DNA from: Niebla homalea
Lineage: Eukaryota; Ascomycota; Lecanoromycetes; Lecanorales; Ramalinaceae
NCBI GenBank assembly: GCA_019925105.1
Contig: JAHGAU010000017.1
Coordinates: 434,001 to 498,000, forward strand
Direction of reading: 5' to 3'
Length of the DNA stretch: 64,000 nucleotides
The stretch's first letter is position 1. Every line of letters starts with the position of its first letter. The translations under genes were made by a program, and so were the position numbers. A model generated the notes under the pieces. It was not told the origin of the DNA. It saw nothing but the letters and a program-made list of their open reading frames with translations, and did not search any database. Shown here piece by piece: positions 42,679-52,931 of this stretch.

Positions 42679-43096
42679 ATGAAGGTGTCAATCAAAGAAT
42701 GGAACGCTGTAGCGTCATGGCGGTGGGACATGCCCGAAGACGACGTCTGTGGTATCTGCCGAGTTCAATTCGACGGTACCTGTCCAACCTGCAAATATCC
42801 CGGCGATGACTGCGCTCTATGTGAGATCCAATGAGGCACGGCCTTTGAAATCCGTGAACGCTGAACGTGCTACAGTAAATGGACAGTGTGGGCACTCCTT
42901 TCACATGGTAGAAGGCCCGAACACGCTCAAATGACACGTCTGACCATAGTAGCACTGTCTACTTATGTGGATACAGCAAGATGCTTCCAAGGGATTGTGT
43001 CCAATGTGCAGGCAAAGTATGGATCAAGCACTAAGACTAATTCAACGGATTTTTGCTGACCAAGGCTCAGAATTCGAGTGGAAGAAGAGCGACTAG
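42679..43096 (+). CDS. APC11: Anaphase-promoting complex RING subunit APC11 (four exons)
   Basis: Exons 42679-42820, 42876-42907, 42953-43016 and 43071-43096 join through introns of 55, 45 and 54 nt with consistent phases, giving 87 residues. The product begins MKVSIKEWNAVASWRWDMPE and has a full RING-H2 finger: Cys24, Cys27, Cys35, Cys38, Cys45, Cys52, His54, His57, Cys60, Cys74 and Cys77, ending KFEWKKSD. The length matches APC11 in other eukaryotes. APC11 is the catalytic RING subunit of the anaphase-promoting complex, recruiting the E2 to ubiquitinate cyclin B and securin. The third acceptor is read as ATAGTAG, so that the stop-like TAG stays in the intron. Because it is split into short exons it has no long open frame. 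Confidence 0.92.
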
Positions 43097-43319
43097 TTAT
43101 GGTCTCAAAAGACAGCGACTGACGGAGACAGGCGAAAGGGGGTTGGACTGTAGTGGCATAGCACGATTTAGCGATGGCGTCTTACTCTTTCCCTGATACC
43201 CTAATCCATGAACCTGACCTTTGAAGCCCCACCCGGTCTTGTGCAAGTCCCTTAGGTATCATCGTCTCTCCCTCTTCCCCTCCACAAACATGTAATCCCT
43301 CCCACCATCCCCACCAACC

Positions 43320-44071
43320 ATGTCCCAACACCAACCTCCCACCCCTCCTCTCCCCCAGACGTCTCCTCTCCCTCCTCCCCTCGCCTGCAGCCCACAGCAC
43401 CCGCCGCTCCGACTCCCACCCATCCGTCCAACCCCTCCAGCCCGACCCCGGACCCTCCCCCCCAATTCTCCCCCTTCTTCACCCTCCTCACCACGAACCC
43501 CCCCACCAACACGGGCGCTCCCTCGTCGACGCACCACCCCACAGTCAGCTACACATTCACCTCGGACCGGGCCGACACCTCGCCCATCACCGCGGCAGCC
43601 CTGCGGTCGCTGTCTTCGCGACCTCAATCTTCTTCTTTATCTCCTTCTTCTCCGACATCGCCGCAATCAACCACCACAAGGAGGAGCACGCGGGCCCGTC
43701 GGCGGAAGGAGAGGTATGTATTGCTGGACATGGACGGCACGGGCACGAGAGTCGTCGCGGCGCAGTCGATGTCTCCCGATTGGGCGGTTGTGGGCACGGA
43801 GGTGGGGCCCGCGCCGCATTGGGAGGGGGAGGGGGCAGCGGCGGGGGATGGTGGTGAGCGGGGACTGATGCTGAGGATTGAAGGTGTAGAGGCGGCAGAG
43901 CAGGTTGGGAGGGAAGATGGGGGGAAGGGGTTGGAGCAGCTGATGGAGGAGTATGAGAGCGGGATGAGGGAGTTGATGAGGGTGGTGCACGCGGATGGGT
44001 ATAGTGATACTGGGGATGAAGAGGGAGGAGGAGAGGGGGAAGAGAAGAGGAGCAGTCAGGCACCAATATAA
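43320..44071 (+). CDS. Conserved fungal protein, 5' end uncertain (frame shift or intron)
   Basis: The real coding frame from about 43464 reads QFSPFFTLLTTNPP, HHPTVSYTFTSDRADTSPIT, AAALRSLSS, RYVLLDMDGTGTRVVAAQSM, SPDWAVVGTEVGPAPHWEGE and GLMLRIEGVE, ending at 44071. This order of blocks is typical of an uncharacterised ascomycete family. That frame stays open upstream to 43256 but has no ATG. The nearest ATG (43320) opens a Pro-rich frame that would enter the conserved frame only if one base were gained near a run of seven C at 43457-43463, or if an unseen intron intervenes. So either the start exon lies further upstream, or this homopolymer hides an indel. No known domain or catalytic motif is present. 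Confidence 0.6.
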
Positions 44072-44192
44072 ACTTGGGATGTGGGCGTTGAGGAACAGGC
44101 TGTTCAAATTGGGATTGCTACAGTACACAGGAACACCCAGACACGCCCGCTATACAACGCTTGCCTTTGGAGAAAGGATACACAACCTTCCA

Positions 44193-47100
44193 TCAATTGG
44201 CCGGACTGCTCCTCAGCCTCCGACCAGGCGCCATGTTCTCCCGCCCTTCTATCTTGACCACGCCTGTCCGACCACCACCAAGCTTAGTAGGTAGCTTACT
44301 TTCCGTGGCCTGCCTCTTGAGTGGCGGAGGCGCCATGCTCATGAGACCAATATCCGACTTACCCTTGATCGATTGAGGAACGGCGGAATCGCTATTATTT
44401 CTGTTGAGAGCGGCATTAACATTGAGGCTTATCTCACGCAAGCCCATACCATCCGCTGATTTGCTTGGGGAAGTCGATTCTGGTCGAATGTCGTTCTCAG
44501 CTTGTGGTTGATCGGTGTATATTACACCTTTGGTGGGCGATTTGCTTGCTGTATGTGGACTTGCTGGAGAGTAAGATTGGGGTTGTCTAGTCCCATTGGA
44601 CTTGCTTTGCATAATAGTTCGAGGAAGATCCGTGGGGTATTGGTATTGAACCTTTTGAGGCGTCTCGCCAGTCGGGCTGTACTCCTTCAGAGGCGCCTGT
44701 GATATCTGACTTCTGAGATTTGCAAGAGGTTCTTTCAAAGAAGAGTCAAGAGATGGGAGGGTCGCCTGAACCTCAGTGCTTTGCGAAGCAATATCTATCC
44801 CAATCTCCTTGACCCGGTCATAAGTCGAGACAAAATGATCGCCAATACTTGAATAAGATTGGCTGACGTTGGTCCCAAGGCCTTGAAGTGAGTCGACGTG
44901 TGTCCGATGATGGCGTTCGTTTTGAGATCTTGCTCGCGTTACAAAGTCATCAAGTGCCTGCATTTGCTTGGCCATGTCTTCCATCTGAGCATTCACAATG
45001 CGAATGGTCTCTTCATGAACGGATTTGGTCGTTGTTCGAATCGAATTGTTGTGCTCGTTGATGGCCTTCCAATCCTCCTTCATCTTTAACTTCAGCGATT
45101 CTCGAGACTTGAGGACTTCGTCTACGAGCAAAGCCTCCTTCTTCGACCATACGTCCATCCCGTCCGAATATGCTTGTTCCGAGGACTCAAGTTTTGACCT
45201 CGAGCTGGAAACATCTTCCTTCACGGCACTGAGCTTGGTCTGCCAGCGAATCTCTCGAGCTTGGCCATCATGATCAATTAGATCGGTAATTTGACTTAGT
45301 AATTTCTGTCGGTCATCTCTAGCTGCAATGCGCTCTTCGTGCATGCAAGCCTCCAAACGATCAGACACCGCCTGATCTGCTTTCATGGCGGCTTGGGCTG
45401 CTTCGGATACTTGCCGACGAAGCTCTTCGGCTTCGGCTTTTTGAATGTTTACATGCTTGACAAGTTCTTCGAAAATGCTTTTGAAGTCCTTGCCCAGAGA
45501 GCTATAGGAAGTGTGAAGCTACAGAGCCAAGTCAGCATGATTAAGAGGAACAAGAGCGTGAATTCGTCTTACCTGATTATGAAACACACCAAGCTCGTTG
45601 ATGACATCTGCAGAAATGCGGCCAGCCGCTGCAGATAAGCCGCTGAGTCCTTCGCCTACCTTCTGTTTGACGTCTTCTCTGAGCTCCTTGATCTCCTCGA
45701 GAACACAATTCATGTCTTCTTTGGCCCCGGTCGATTGCTGGACGACCTCTTTCTCGGAGGCCTCGAATGACTCGACCTTATCTTTGAGGAGGGATTGAGT
45801 CGAACCCAGTTTCTGCAGCTCTTCCTCGACAAATGACTGCATGCGGCAAGACAGCCTCGTCACCAGTTCATCCTGCTGCTTCTGAAAGCCACCAAGCCGT
45901 GACTCAACGAGCTGCGTAATATCAGCAACCTGAGATTGAGATCGCTGCCAGCCTTGGCGGTTGTGCGTCTGAAGATCGACTTTGCGTTGCACCTTGGAAT
46001 GCAGTCTCTCAGCATCGGAGGTCGTTCGGGCCAAGGTTGAGATTAATTGCCCCCCAACATTGTGCAGCTCTTCTTCTGTGGCTTGATGTGCTTTGCGCAA
46101 TTCGCTTTCTTTCGAAAGAGTGAGCCTGGTGTCGGCGAGCACTAGATCGGTCTTATCCAAAACACCTCTAGTATCTTCCAAGAGCTGCCGCGTACTGTCA
46201 TTGTCCTTCTTTAGAGTGGTGAAATTGTTGGTGAGTGTGAAAAGCTCTTGCACCTTGTTCCTCAGAGAAGCCTCCATGGTCTCAATTCGCTGCGCTTGCT
46301 CTTCATTCAGTATCCTTCGAGATTCACTTTCGCCCAATATCTCATCATGCTTGTCCAACGAAAGATAGACACCGTCTTTGTGCCTGGCAGCGACCAAGTC
46401 GCCCTTGATCTTCTCGATCTCTGCCGTGAATTCACGGAGAAGCGTCTTCTTGGATATCATCTGATTCACCTGGGGCTTGTTACGGATGTTTTTGGCGCGA
46501 AACGCATAATCTAAAGTTGAGATGGTCTCTTCCAAATTGCTCTTCGCAGGAGAAACCGTCGCAATAATGCAAGTCTTCGTTCTGCCACCCAGTGAGTCTT
46601 GGAGCAGTCGCGTGAGCTTCGATTCTCGGTAAGGGATGTGAGATCCTCTCTCGACAAGCGCATTGATAACCCTTCCGAGTGTGAGCAAGCTCTTGTTGAT
46701 CAGACCCGCCTCAGCAGCTCGCTTGTTCTCGGCGCCGCTTCTTTGGATGTTTTCACTACCAGCAAGATCCACAAGATTCAGCTTCCCAGCGCTCACAAAG
46801 TCTTCGCCGGATTCTGTCGACCTCTTGACATAAGCTGTGACGGTAAAGACGGTATGACTTCTTGAACTCAGATCGTTGCATTTCGTCGCCGCCACTTGTC
46901 GCTTGTGACTACCGTCCTGCAGCAATTTGATTCCGTCCCCAGCAGTCTTAACATATGCTTCCTCCATACCCTGGACCAGAGTCGCACTATGGCCTTTCTT
47001 CTGAGCATCGTCGTATATCTTGAGCTTGGTGCTATCATCTAGAGAAAGCAAGTCTCGCAGCTCCTCATTATACAGTTCGATGAATGAACATTTGACAGAG

Positions 47101-47802
47101 CTTTCCCCATCGTCGGCCTCGAGCTTCCTGAAGAGCGAATGAAGAACCCTAGGGACTATCCCAGCAGAATCTGAGATCAGGCCGAGTGTGTCGCACATGT
47201 CACCCGACATTGTGTAAGTTTTCCCAGTTCCTGTCTGACCATAGGCAAAGATGGTGCAGTTGTACCCTGAAAGCATCTATTGACCTTTAGCTAGGAGCCC
47301 CATCATCAGCATAATAGAACGGTCTAACCTCATCTAAAATCGGAGTCACGACATCATCATAGATCATGGACTGATCCGCTGCTGGCGAAAAGACCTTGTC
47401 AAAGTGATACGTCTTGTTACTCAGAGCACTGGGCCCCATCGAGAGCTCCACATTCTTGCCTCTGACGCCGTCCGTAGAGACCACGACGCCGCTGTTCTCT
47501 CTCACTTCCCGGTCATTGCGACCACGACATCTCACGACTACATTGATGTTCGTTTCCTCACCTGCATCAGCGTCATACTCTCTTTCCTTGCGCTTGATAC
47601 CTCCCGCCTTGTTGGGCGATCTGGGGTGGGAGGCACTTGTTGATATGGACTGGATACTGTCGGCTGGCGACGCTGCTCCCGACCGGGCATGTACTGCAGG
47701 CTTGCTTGATTGAGTTCTTGCCGTCGACGGGCGCGCATTGGGAGGACGCATTGACTGGTGTCTACTAGAGAATGCAGAAGCTGGTCGCGGGAGACCTGCC
47801 AT
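44193..47802 (-). CDS. bimC: Kinesin-5 motor (bimC/cut7 family)
   Basis: Exons 47802-47329, 47276-45573 and 45518-44193 join in phase 0 through introns of 52 and 54 nt, giving 1,167 residues (10 more if Met at 47832 is used; MAGLPRPAS is the more typical start). The motor domain starts with NINVVVRCRGRND and has the P-loop GQTGTGKT at 171-178, switch I NDLSSRSHTVF and switch II DLAGSENIQRSG. A neck linker and a long coiled-coil stalk follow, then a Ser/Pro-rich tail. Order and tail length fit plus-end-directed kinesin-5, the tetrameric spindle motor that slides antiparallel microtubules. Pairing of the N-terminal Pro/Ser extension with NVVVRCRGRN is characteristic. The gene is divergent from the PHAF1 gene. 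Confidence 0.93.
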
Positions 47803-48104
47803 GGCAACTAGTACAACAAGAGACTTATGCAAAGGAATTCGTGAAATAGATCAGGTCCGAGGGCTGAAAAGTAAACAAAGCATACTCACGCTAACCACAT
47901 TTGCATTACAACTGCCTCGCGCCAACCCCACCTGTCATCCTGCAATGTCATCTGGGCTTCTTGATTTATACCACTCAGGTGCCCCCTCCTACAGGAAAGG
48001 TGCTGAAATAACCTCAAACAGCAAAAGACTTCTGGAACCTTTCACCCTCGCAACTACCATGCAGTTTCAGGGCGTTGAGCACTGCCTCTCAACCTCGATT
48101 CTCA
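47803..48104. promoter_or_regulatory. Divergent promoter: kinesin-5 / PHAF1
   Basis: About 300 nt separate the two outward-facing start codons, so the two genes probably share a bidirectional promoter. No TATA box is evident. Confidence 0.5.
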
Positions 48105-49628
48105 ATGTCCAAAGCTCAGAGTCTCGCGATCTATCCAGGTCAAGGACTCGGTCATATCGCGTTGGGCTCATCATTACATGAGACGCTTTCGAGCCTCAAG
48201 TCACAGCCGAATGTATTACCCACTATAGACATCTTCTACTCGCCATCCGACCCCCTCTCAACCCCTGTCATCCTCAATCTTCCCAAAAATGGGTTTAGGC
48301 TGCGATTCGACGGTCCTACGCAGCGGCTTCGTTTGATAGAGATCCTTAACTTCTCTCTTACTGACTTCACCTATGATAACAAAGCGCTGATCAAGTCTGG
48401 CGACGACGGAACGGCAAGCAGAAGACTGGACTTCAGACAAATCTACGACAAACTGTTTGGCCCTACCTTCCCGGGAGAATACATACCACCAGAAATAGAT
48501 TCGGATTCGGACCAGGGCTCATACATCCTGTCCTATCCGGGTATTGCTTTCACGTTCCCTCTCCAAGACTCAGCATGGTCGAGGAAGCACGATTTCGTCA
48601 ACCTTCTATCCTCGTCCTCTGCGAAGCCCGCAAAATCTTTTGCCATATTTGATGGACCATCATGGCAAGAGGCTCGAAAGCAACTATACGTGAAGTCTTG
48701 TCCAAACCCAAGAGATTGGTCCGCCCCCAGCCGCGGCAAAGATCTTCGGCCAGACGAGATTGATCATGTAGCGGTGCGGGGAGACGGGGAATTGGACGTG
48801 TTTCGACGAAATGCTTCTACATTTCAGATTGTCTTGAATCAGACAACGCCTCAGGACCTCTTGACAGAGCTTGGACCCCCCGCTGCAATCTACAGGAAGT
48901 CCGACAGGAGACTTTCTATCCACAAGCATCGAGACAAAAGCCACTCTAGGGCAAGATCATCGGAGTACGATAGCACAGACACTGGCCGTTCTTCCCATAC
49001 GACCCAAGAGGATTCGGATGGTCAGAATATACAAAAAGCTGACGCTATCCAGGCGGCCACAGCAGCAGAATGTTTCTACAATTACTTTCATCATGGGATC
49101 GACGTGTTTGTTTCACGACCGACAGAGAAAAGTAGAAGAGACATGGGCGCAGCAAGTCAAGGTCACGAGGGAGTAAACGTGTTTCAGCCGGATCAACTAG
49201 TGGCGACCAAAATCCTTCTCCATGGCAACATTCCTGGCTCTTATCCATTCAACCGGTATCGCAGGTGCCGTTGGACCCTAGGATCTTATTCCGTCGAGTC
49301 TGACGAAAGGAACGTATGGACCTCGGAGATGCCTTTTAGCGAGCTGTCAGAGCAACTCCAGCATGAGTTGCAGGGTGACTTTGCACATGATGGAAAATCT
49401 AATGATTTTCAACAAGGAATGGTCCTCAATCGAGGCTGGGGAAATAGCCCGGGAAGTAGCTGCGAGCTCCTGGGCGGATGGGAGGAAAGCCACAAGCCAG
49501 AAAGGAGCGCTGGCAAAAGTGGTGGGGAAGAGAGTCCTGGGCTTGGGAACACGACCTTGTATGGGTTCCCGGGTATGGTCTTTGAAGTGCTCAAGAACGA
49601 CACGGTCAGCTGTCTTACGATTTATTGA
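48105..49628 (+). CDS. PHAF1 / UPF0183 family protein
   Basis: A single exon of 507 residues. The ATG at 48105 (MSKAQSLAIYPGQGLG) is preferred: the frame extends a little upstream but has no earlier ATG, and homologues start just before the YPGQGLG block. The N-terminal half has the family pattern of YPGQGLGHIALGSSLHETL, IDIFYSPSDPLSTPV, LPKNGFRLRFDGPTQRLRLI and YPGIAFTFPL. A later block (QIVLNQTTPQDLLTELGPP) is also conserved, and TLYGFPGMVFEVLKN ends the protein. The human member (C16orf70/PHAF1) associates with BCAS3 and phagophores in autophagy. The fungal role is inferred. A low-complexity Ser/His-rich insert sits between the two conserved halves. Confidence 0.88.
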   Translation: MSKAQSLAIYPGQGLGHIALGSSLHETLSSLKSQPNVLPTIDIFYSPSDPLSTPVILNLPKNGFRLRFDGPTQRLRLIEILNFSLTDFTYDNKALIKSGDDGTASRRLDFRQIYDKLFGPTFPGEYIPPEIDSDSDQGSYILSYPGIAFTFPLQDSAWSRKHDFVNLLSSSSAKPAKSFAIFDGPSWQEARKQLYVKSCPNPRDWSAPSRGKDLRPDEIDHVAVRGDGELDVFRRNASTFQIVLNQTTPQDLLTELGPPAAIYRKSDRRLSIHKHRDKSHSRARSSEYDSTDTGRSSHTTQEDSDGQNIQKADAIQAATAAECFYNYFHHGIDVFVSRPTEKSRRDMGAASQGHEGVNVFQPDQLVATKILLHGNIPGSYPFNRYRRCRWTLGSYSVESDERNVWTSEMPFSELSEQLQHELQGDFAHDGKSNDFQQGMVLNRGWGNSPGSSCELLGGWEESHKPERSAGKSGGEESPGLGNTTLYGFPGMVFEVLKNDTVSCLTIY

Positions 49629-50957
49629 AACGTGATCAAGGTGATCAGCGTGACTTTTGGCAATGGCGTTTGTAGCTAGGTTATATAGATTAACGATGCC
49701 CCTTTTTGAGGCTTGCTTCTGAGCTATGCAAATGAATATGGACTGAGTATGTAAGCTTTACCATGATGGATCTTGTCCGGACTTCAGGCACTTACCCTTC
49801 TTACTCTGTATCTGTACAATATTGAAAAAATAAGATAAATAATTGAGCCTAGAACTCAAGGAAAGGTGACAATTCTGGAAGCTAGATAAGGCATGCCAAG
49901 TTGTTATCCACTTGCATTGTACCTCTTCAAAGTGTGGATCGACAGGCACAGACGGAAGGTAAAGCAGCATATGCACGGGGGTTTGCCGGAGCATGTGCTC
50001 GAATTACAGGCGGAAAGGCCGCGAGGTCGTGCGAGAGCTGGTCCATGTAGGAATTAAATGCGCACCTAATCTCAATGATTGCGCATGATTGCGTGTCCAT
50101 AATCTGGCCTTCGTGTGAATGGTGCAGCCAGATAGCCCATAAAATCCAAAGTGGAACGAGAGTACATACGAGACGTTGGATGTGGGGAATGATTGGGGGG
50201 AGCACATGGGGTTGGATTGCGTGGACGGTGGCATTCTTCATTTCTTTGGGCGGACCGTCATGTGCGGAGGAAAATGAGGTGCAAATGATTCTGATCATGC
50301 GTATGAGCGAATGAAACAGCCTTGGACGGCATTCTTAATCGTCATCCAATCTACAATAAGATGAACGGGATAAAACAGATGGTGGAGCAGACGATCTGAG
50401 CCTCGACTCCTCCAGCCATCGAATCATCAAGAAGACAAGAACAGAAAATTGCAGGGATGCGGTCGATGCCGCCACAGAGGGTCCGGCTGAGTCATTTAGC
50501 CTCGGACAGTTATGATTGGTCCAAAGGGGCTTACGCAGCCTCGAAGCACGAATTGCGAATTGCGCGTCCTTTGGTGCAGGGCGACGTTTGGTCGTTGGCG
50601 CAAAATCAATTAACAATCCCCATCTTTTTCCTGCCTACGCCAGCTCCCCATCGGACCTACTCTTCCTTCACCTCGTGGAACATGGCAATGTCTTCACCAT
50701 AGCGACCCTCGTCCGATTGAAAAGAATACTGCCAGGCCATGATTGGATGATGAAGCACCAGTCATAACGACAGCCAACCACTCATTACCTGCGGGCTGTG
50801 TCCTCGACTGCGGCCAACGAGTTGTTTCAACAATTCCAATCCGTCAGAGCACCTCAGTATTTTGGATCTTTTTTTTTTTTCATCTCAAGCGCTTCGAGAT
50901 CCCTCGACTCTGAGGACACAGACATCCTCGCGCCAGACAGACCAAAACCACTCAACC
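49629..50957. other. Intergenic region upstream of PNG1
   Basis: About 1.3 kb without a confident gene. It holds a T-run (about 50870-50881) close to the PNG1 start. A minus-strand 123-codon frame (50298-49927) contains a hydrophobic segment (LVCTLVPLWILWAIWL) that might be a membrane helix, but it has no recognised homologue and is not called. Confidence 0.4.
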
Positions 50958-52551
50958 ATGGACCGCTATCAAGCCCCCCCACCACCACCTCCTCCTCCCC
51001 GCCCTTCAGGAAGAGGCTTTGACGCAAGAGACCTCACCTCACAATTCGAGCAACTCCTTCGCACTCGACGCCTAAATGACCTCTCCACTCGCTCCCGCTC
51101 GCCCTCACACTCCCGATCGCAATCCCAGCACCGCCAATCCTCACGCTCATCCCGATCCTCTTCACTGCATCGCCCGCTCTCCCAGCATTCCCACCAACAT
51201 GTTCGACATACCTCCACCGAAACACCTCCTCCTCTTCCGAACTCTCAAATCCACACCTCTCCTCGGAACTATCCCAAGATGCCCACGCCACCTCAAGACG
51301 AGCGATCTTGGAAGTTCCGGAACAAGCTGGTCACCTTAAGTCACACGCCAATGAAGTATGAGAATCCGGGTCTGCTGGATGAAGCACTGAAACACATTCC
51401 TCTCGATCGCATATATGGGGAGGCCGAGGATGAGCGTCAATTGCTTCAGGCAGAAGCCTTGAGCCTGGGGCTCAACAAGCCAGAATGGGGTTACCAGGAC
51501 TGCGTGATTCGCTCATTACTCAAGTAAGCTCTTTCTCCCTCTAAGTTTGATATTTGGCCGCGAGTCACCCCAAACAATCGTGAAATTGGTTTAACAGTAC
51601 CCGCAGATGGTTCCGCCGCTCCTTCTTCACCTTCGTCTGTAACCCGCCCTGCTCCCACTGCGGCTTACCGACCTCTTTTGCCTCCCAAGTCCCTCCAACC
51701 GATGACGAGCGCGCCCGCGGCGGCGCAAAAGTTGAGGCTTACCAATGCACTGGCTGTCCTAATGTCGAGCGTTTTCCTCGTTATGGCGAGGTCTGGACGC
51801 TTTTGGAAGCCCGGCGGGGTCGAGTGGGAGAATGGGCGAATTGCTTCTCCATGCTCTGCCGTGCGGTTGGAGGACGGGTACGTTGGGTATGGAATCTGGA
51901 GGATTACGTCTGGACGGAAGTATATTCGGATCACCAGCGACGATGGATTCATGTAGACGCCTGTGAGGAGGCATGGGACAATCCGCGACTGTATGCTGAA
52001 GGTATACCTCAATCTTCTGTTCCAATTCATCGAAGCGTCAATCATTGACGCTATGACCAGGTTGGAGCAAGAAAATGTCTTACTGCATCGCCTTCAGCAC
52101 CGACGGCGCCACGGACGTGACTCGTCGCTACGTGCGCAACCACACCGCGCATGGCCTCGAGCGGAATCGCTGTCCGGAGGAAGTCCTCCTCTTCATAATC
52201 AATGAGATCCGCAGGATGCGACGCGAAAACACCCTCAAGGATGACCGCAAGAAACTGCTCATCGAGGACGAACGCGAAGAGCGCGAGCTGCGCAGCTACG
52301 TCATCAAAAGCCTTGCTGCAGAGATCGTTGAGATGTTGCCGGGCGGTGGGCAGCATGGCAGTAATGGAGGAGGATCAGGTGGCGCTTCCGGGGAAGCCCA
52401 AAAACTGGAAGAGAGGCAGGAGGCCGAGCGGGCGTGGCGGGAAGCAGGGGGGGAGGTGGTCCGGCAAGGGAGCAGTCCGCTACCACACACACCAGCAGCA
52501 AGAGGGGCGCAACCACCGCAGCCACCAGCCGGTCCGCCGCCCGGCAGATAG
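50958..52551 (+). CDS. PNG1: Peptide:N-glycanase homologue PNG1, acatalytic (three exons)
   Basis: Exons 50958-51523, 51598-52001 and 52061-52551 join through introns of 74 and 59 nt with matching phases, giving 486 residues. The N-terminal 110 residues are Pro/Ser/Arg-rich. The transglutaminase-like core contains zinc-binding cysteines (Cys207/Cys210 and Cys239/Cys242), [35 protein letters not shown] and [20 protein letters not shown]. In active PNGases the triad is Cys (RCGEW), His (DHVW) and Asp. Here the Cys position is Val265 and the His is Tyr292, while Asp309 is kept. The enzyme should not deglycosylate. From memory, the Neurospora orthologue was also reported to lack activity yet be needed for hyphal polarity. 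The C-terminus is a charged helix and a Gly/Pro-rich tail. Confidence 0.9.
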
Positions 52552-52931
52552 TGGCCTCGATCAATAACAGCAACGTCAAGTATACAACGGTATCATCAAT
52601 CTACCCAGTCGATGATTCAGACAGGATCTCGCCATCTACCAACGAAAAAAGGATTTCTCGACCCACAGTATGTGAAATTTACCTTAACCTCTGGACAGTG
52701 GCGCAGGCGCATTGCGACGATGAGTAGGCGGAGATATTGCTCTCACTTTTTTTTTCTGGCACCGCGCTCCCTTCTTTATTACCATTCTCACTTGGATCAG
52801 TCGAGTGCAGCATAGCGGAACGCAAGCGATCTTTTGACAACGTCATCTCCATGAGCTCGACTTCCATTTCTTGAGAGCTTGGAAGGCAGGCAAGCGGATG
52901 TATTCCGTTATATATCTAAGTTCTTGGAATG
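52552..52931. other. Intergenic region between convergent genes
   Basis: About 380 nt between the 3' ends of PNG1 (plus) and the ABC transporter (minus). Untranslated sequence only; a T-run near 52747 might belong to a terminator/3' UTR. Confidence 0.4.

Noticed and set aside
43320..43868. 182-codon Pro-rich frame on the plus strand
   Set aside because: After about 43464 the conserved protein lies in a different frame, so this frame is at most a 5' end joined by an indel or intron.
43587..44128. Pro/Ser-rich minus-strand frames opposite the conserved fungal gene
   Set aside because: Antisense shadows of the GC-rich coding sequence on the plus strand.
49927..50298. 123-codon minus-strand frame with a possible membrane helix
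   Set aside because: One hydrophobic segment alone is weak support; no homologue recognised and no splice signals examined convincingly.
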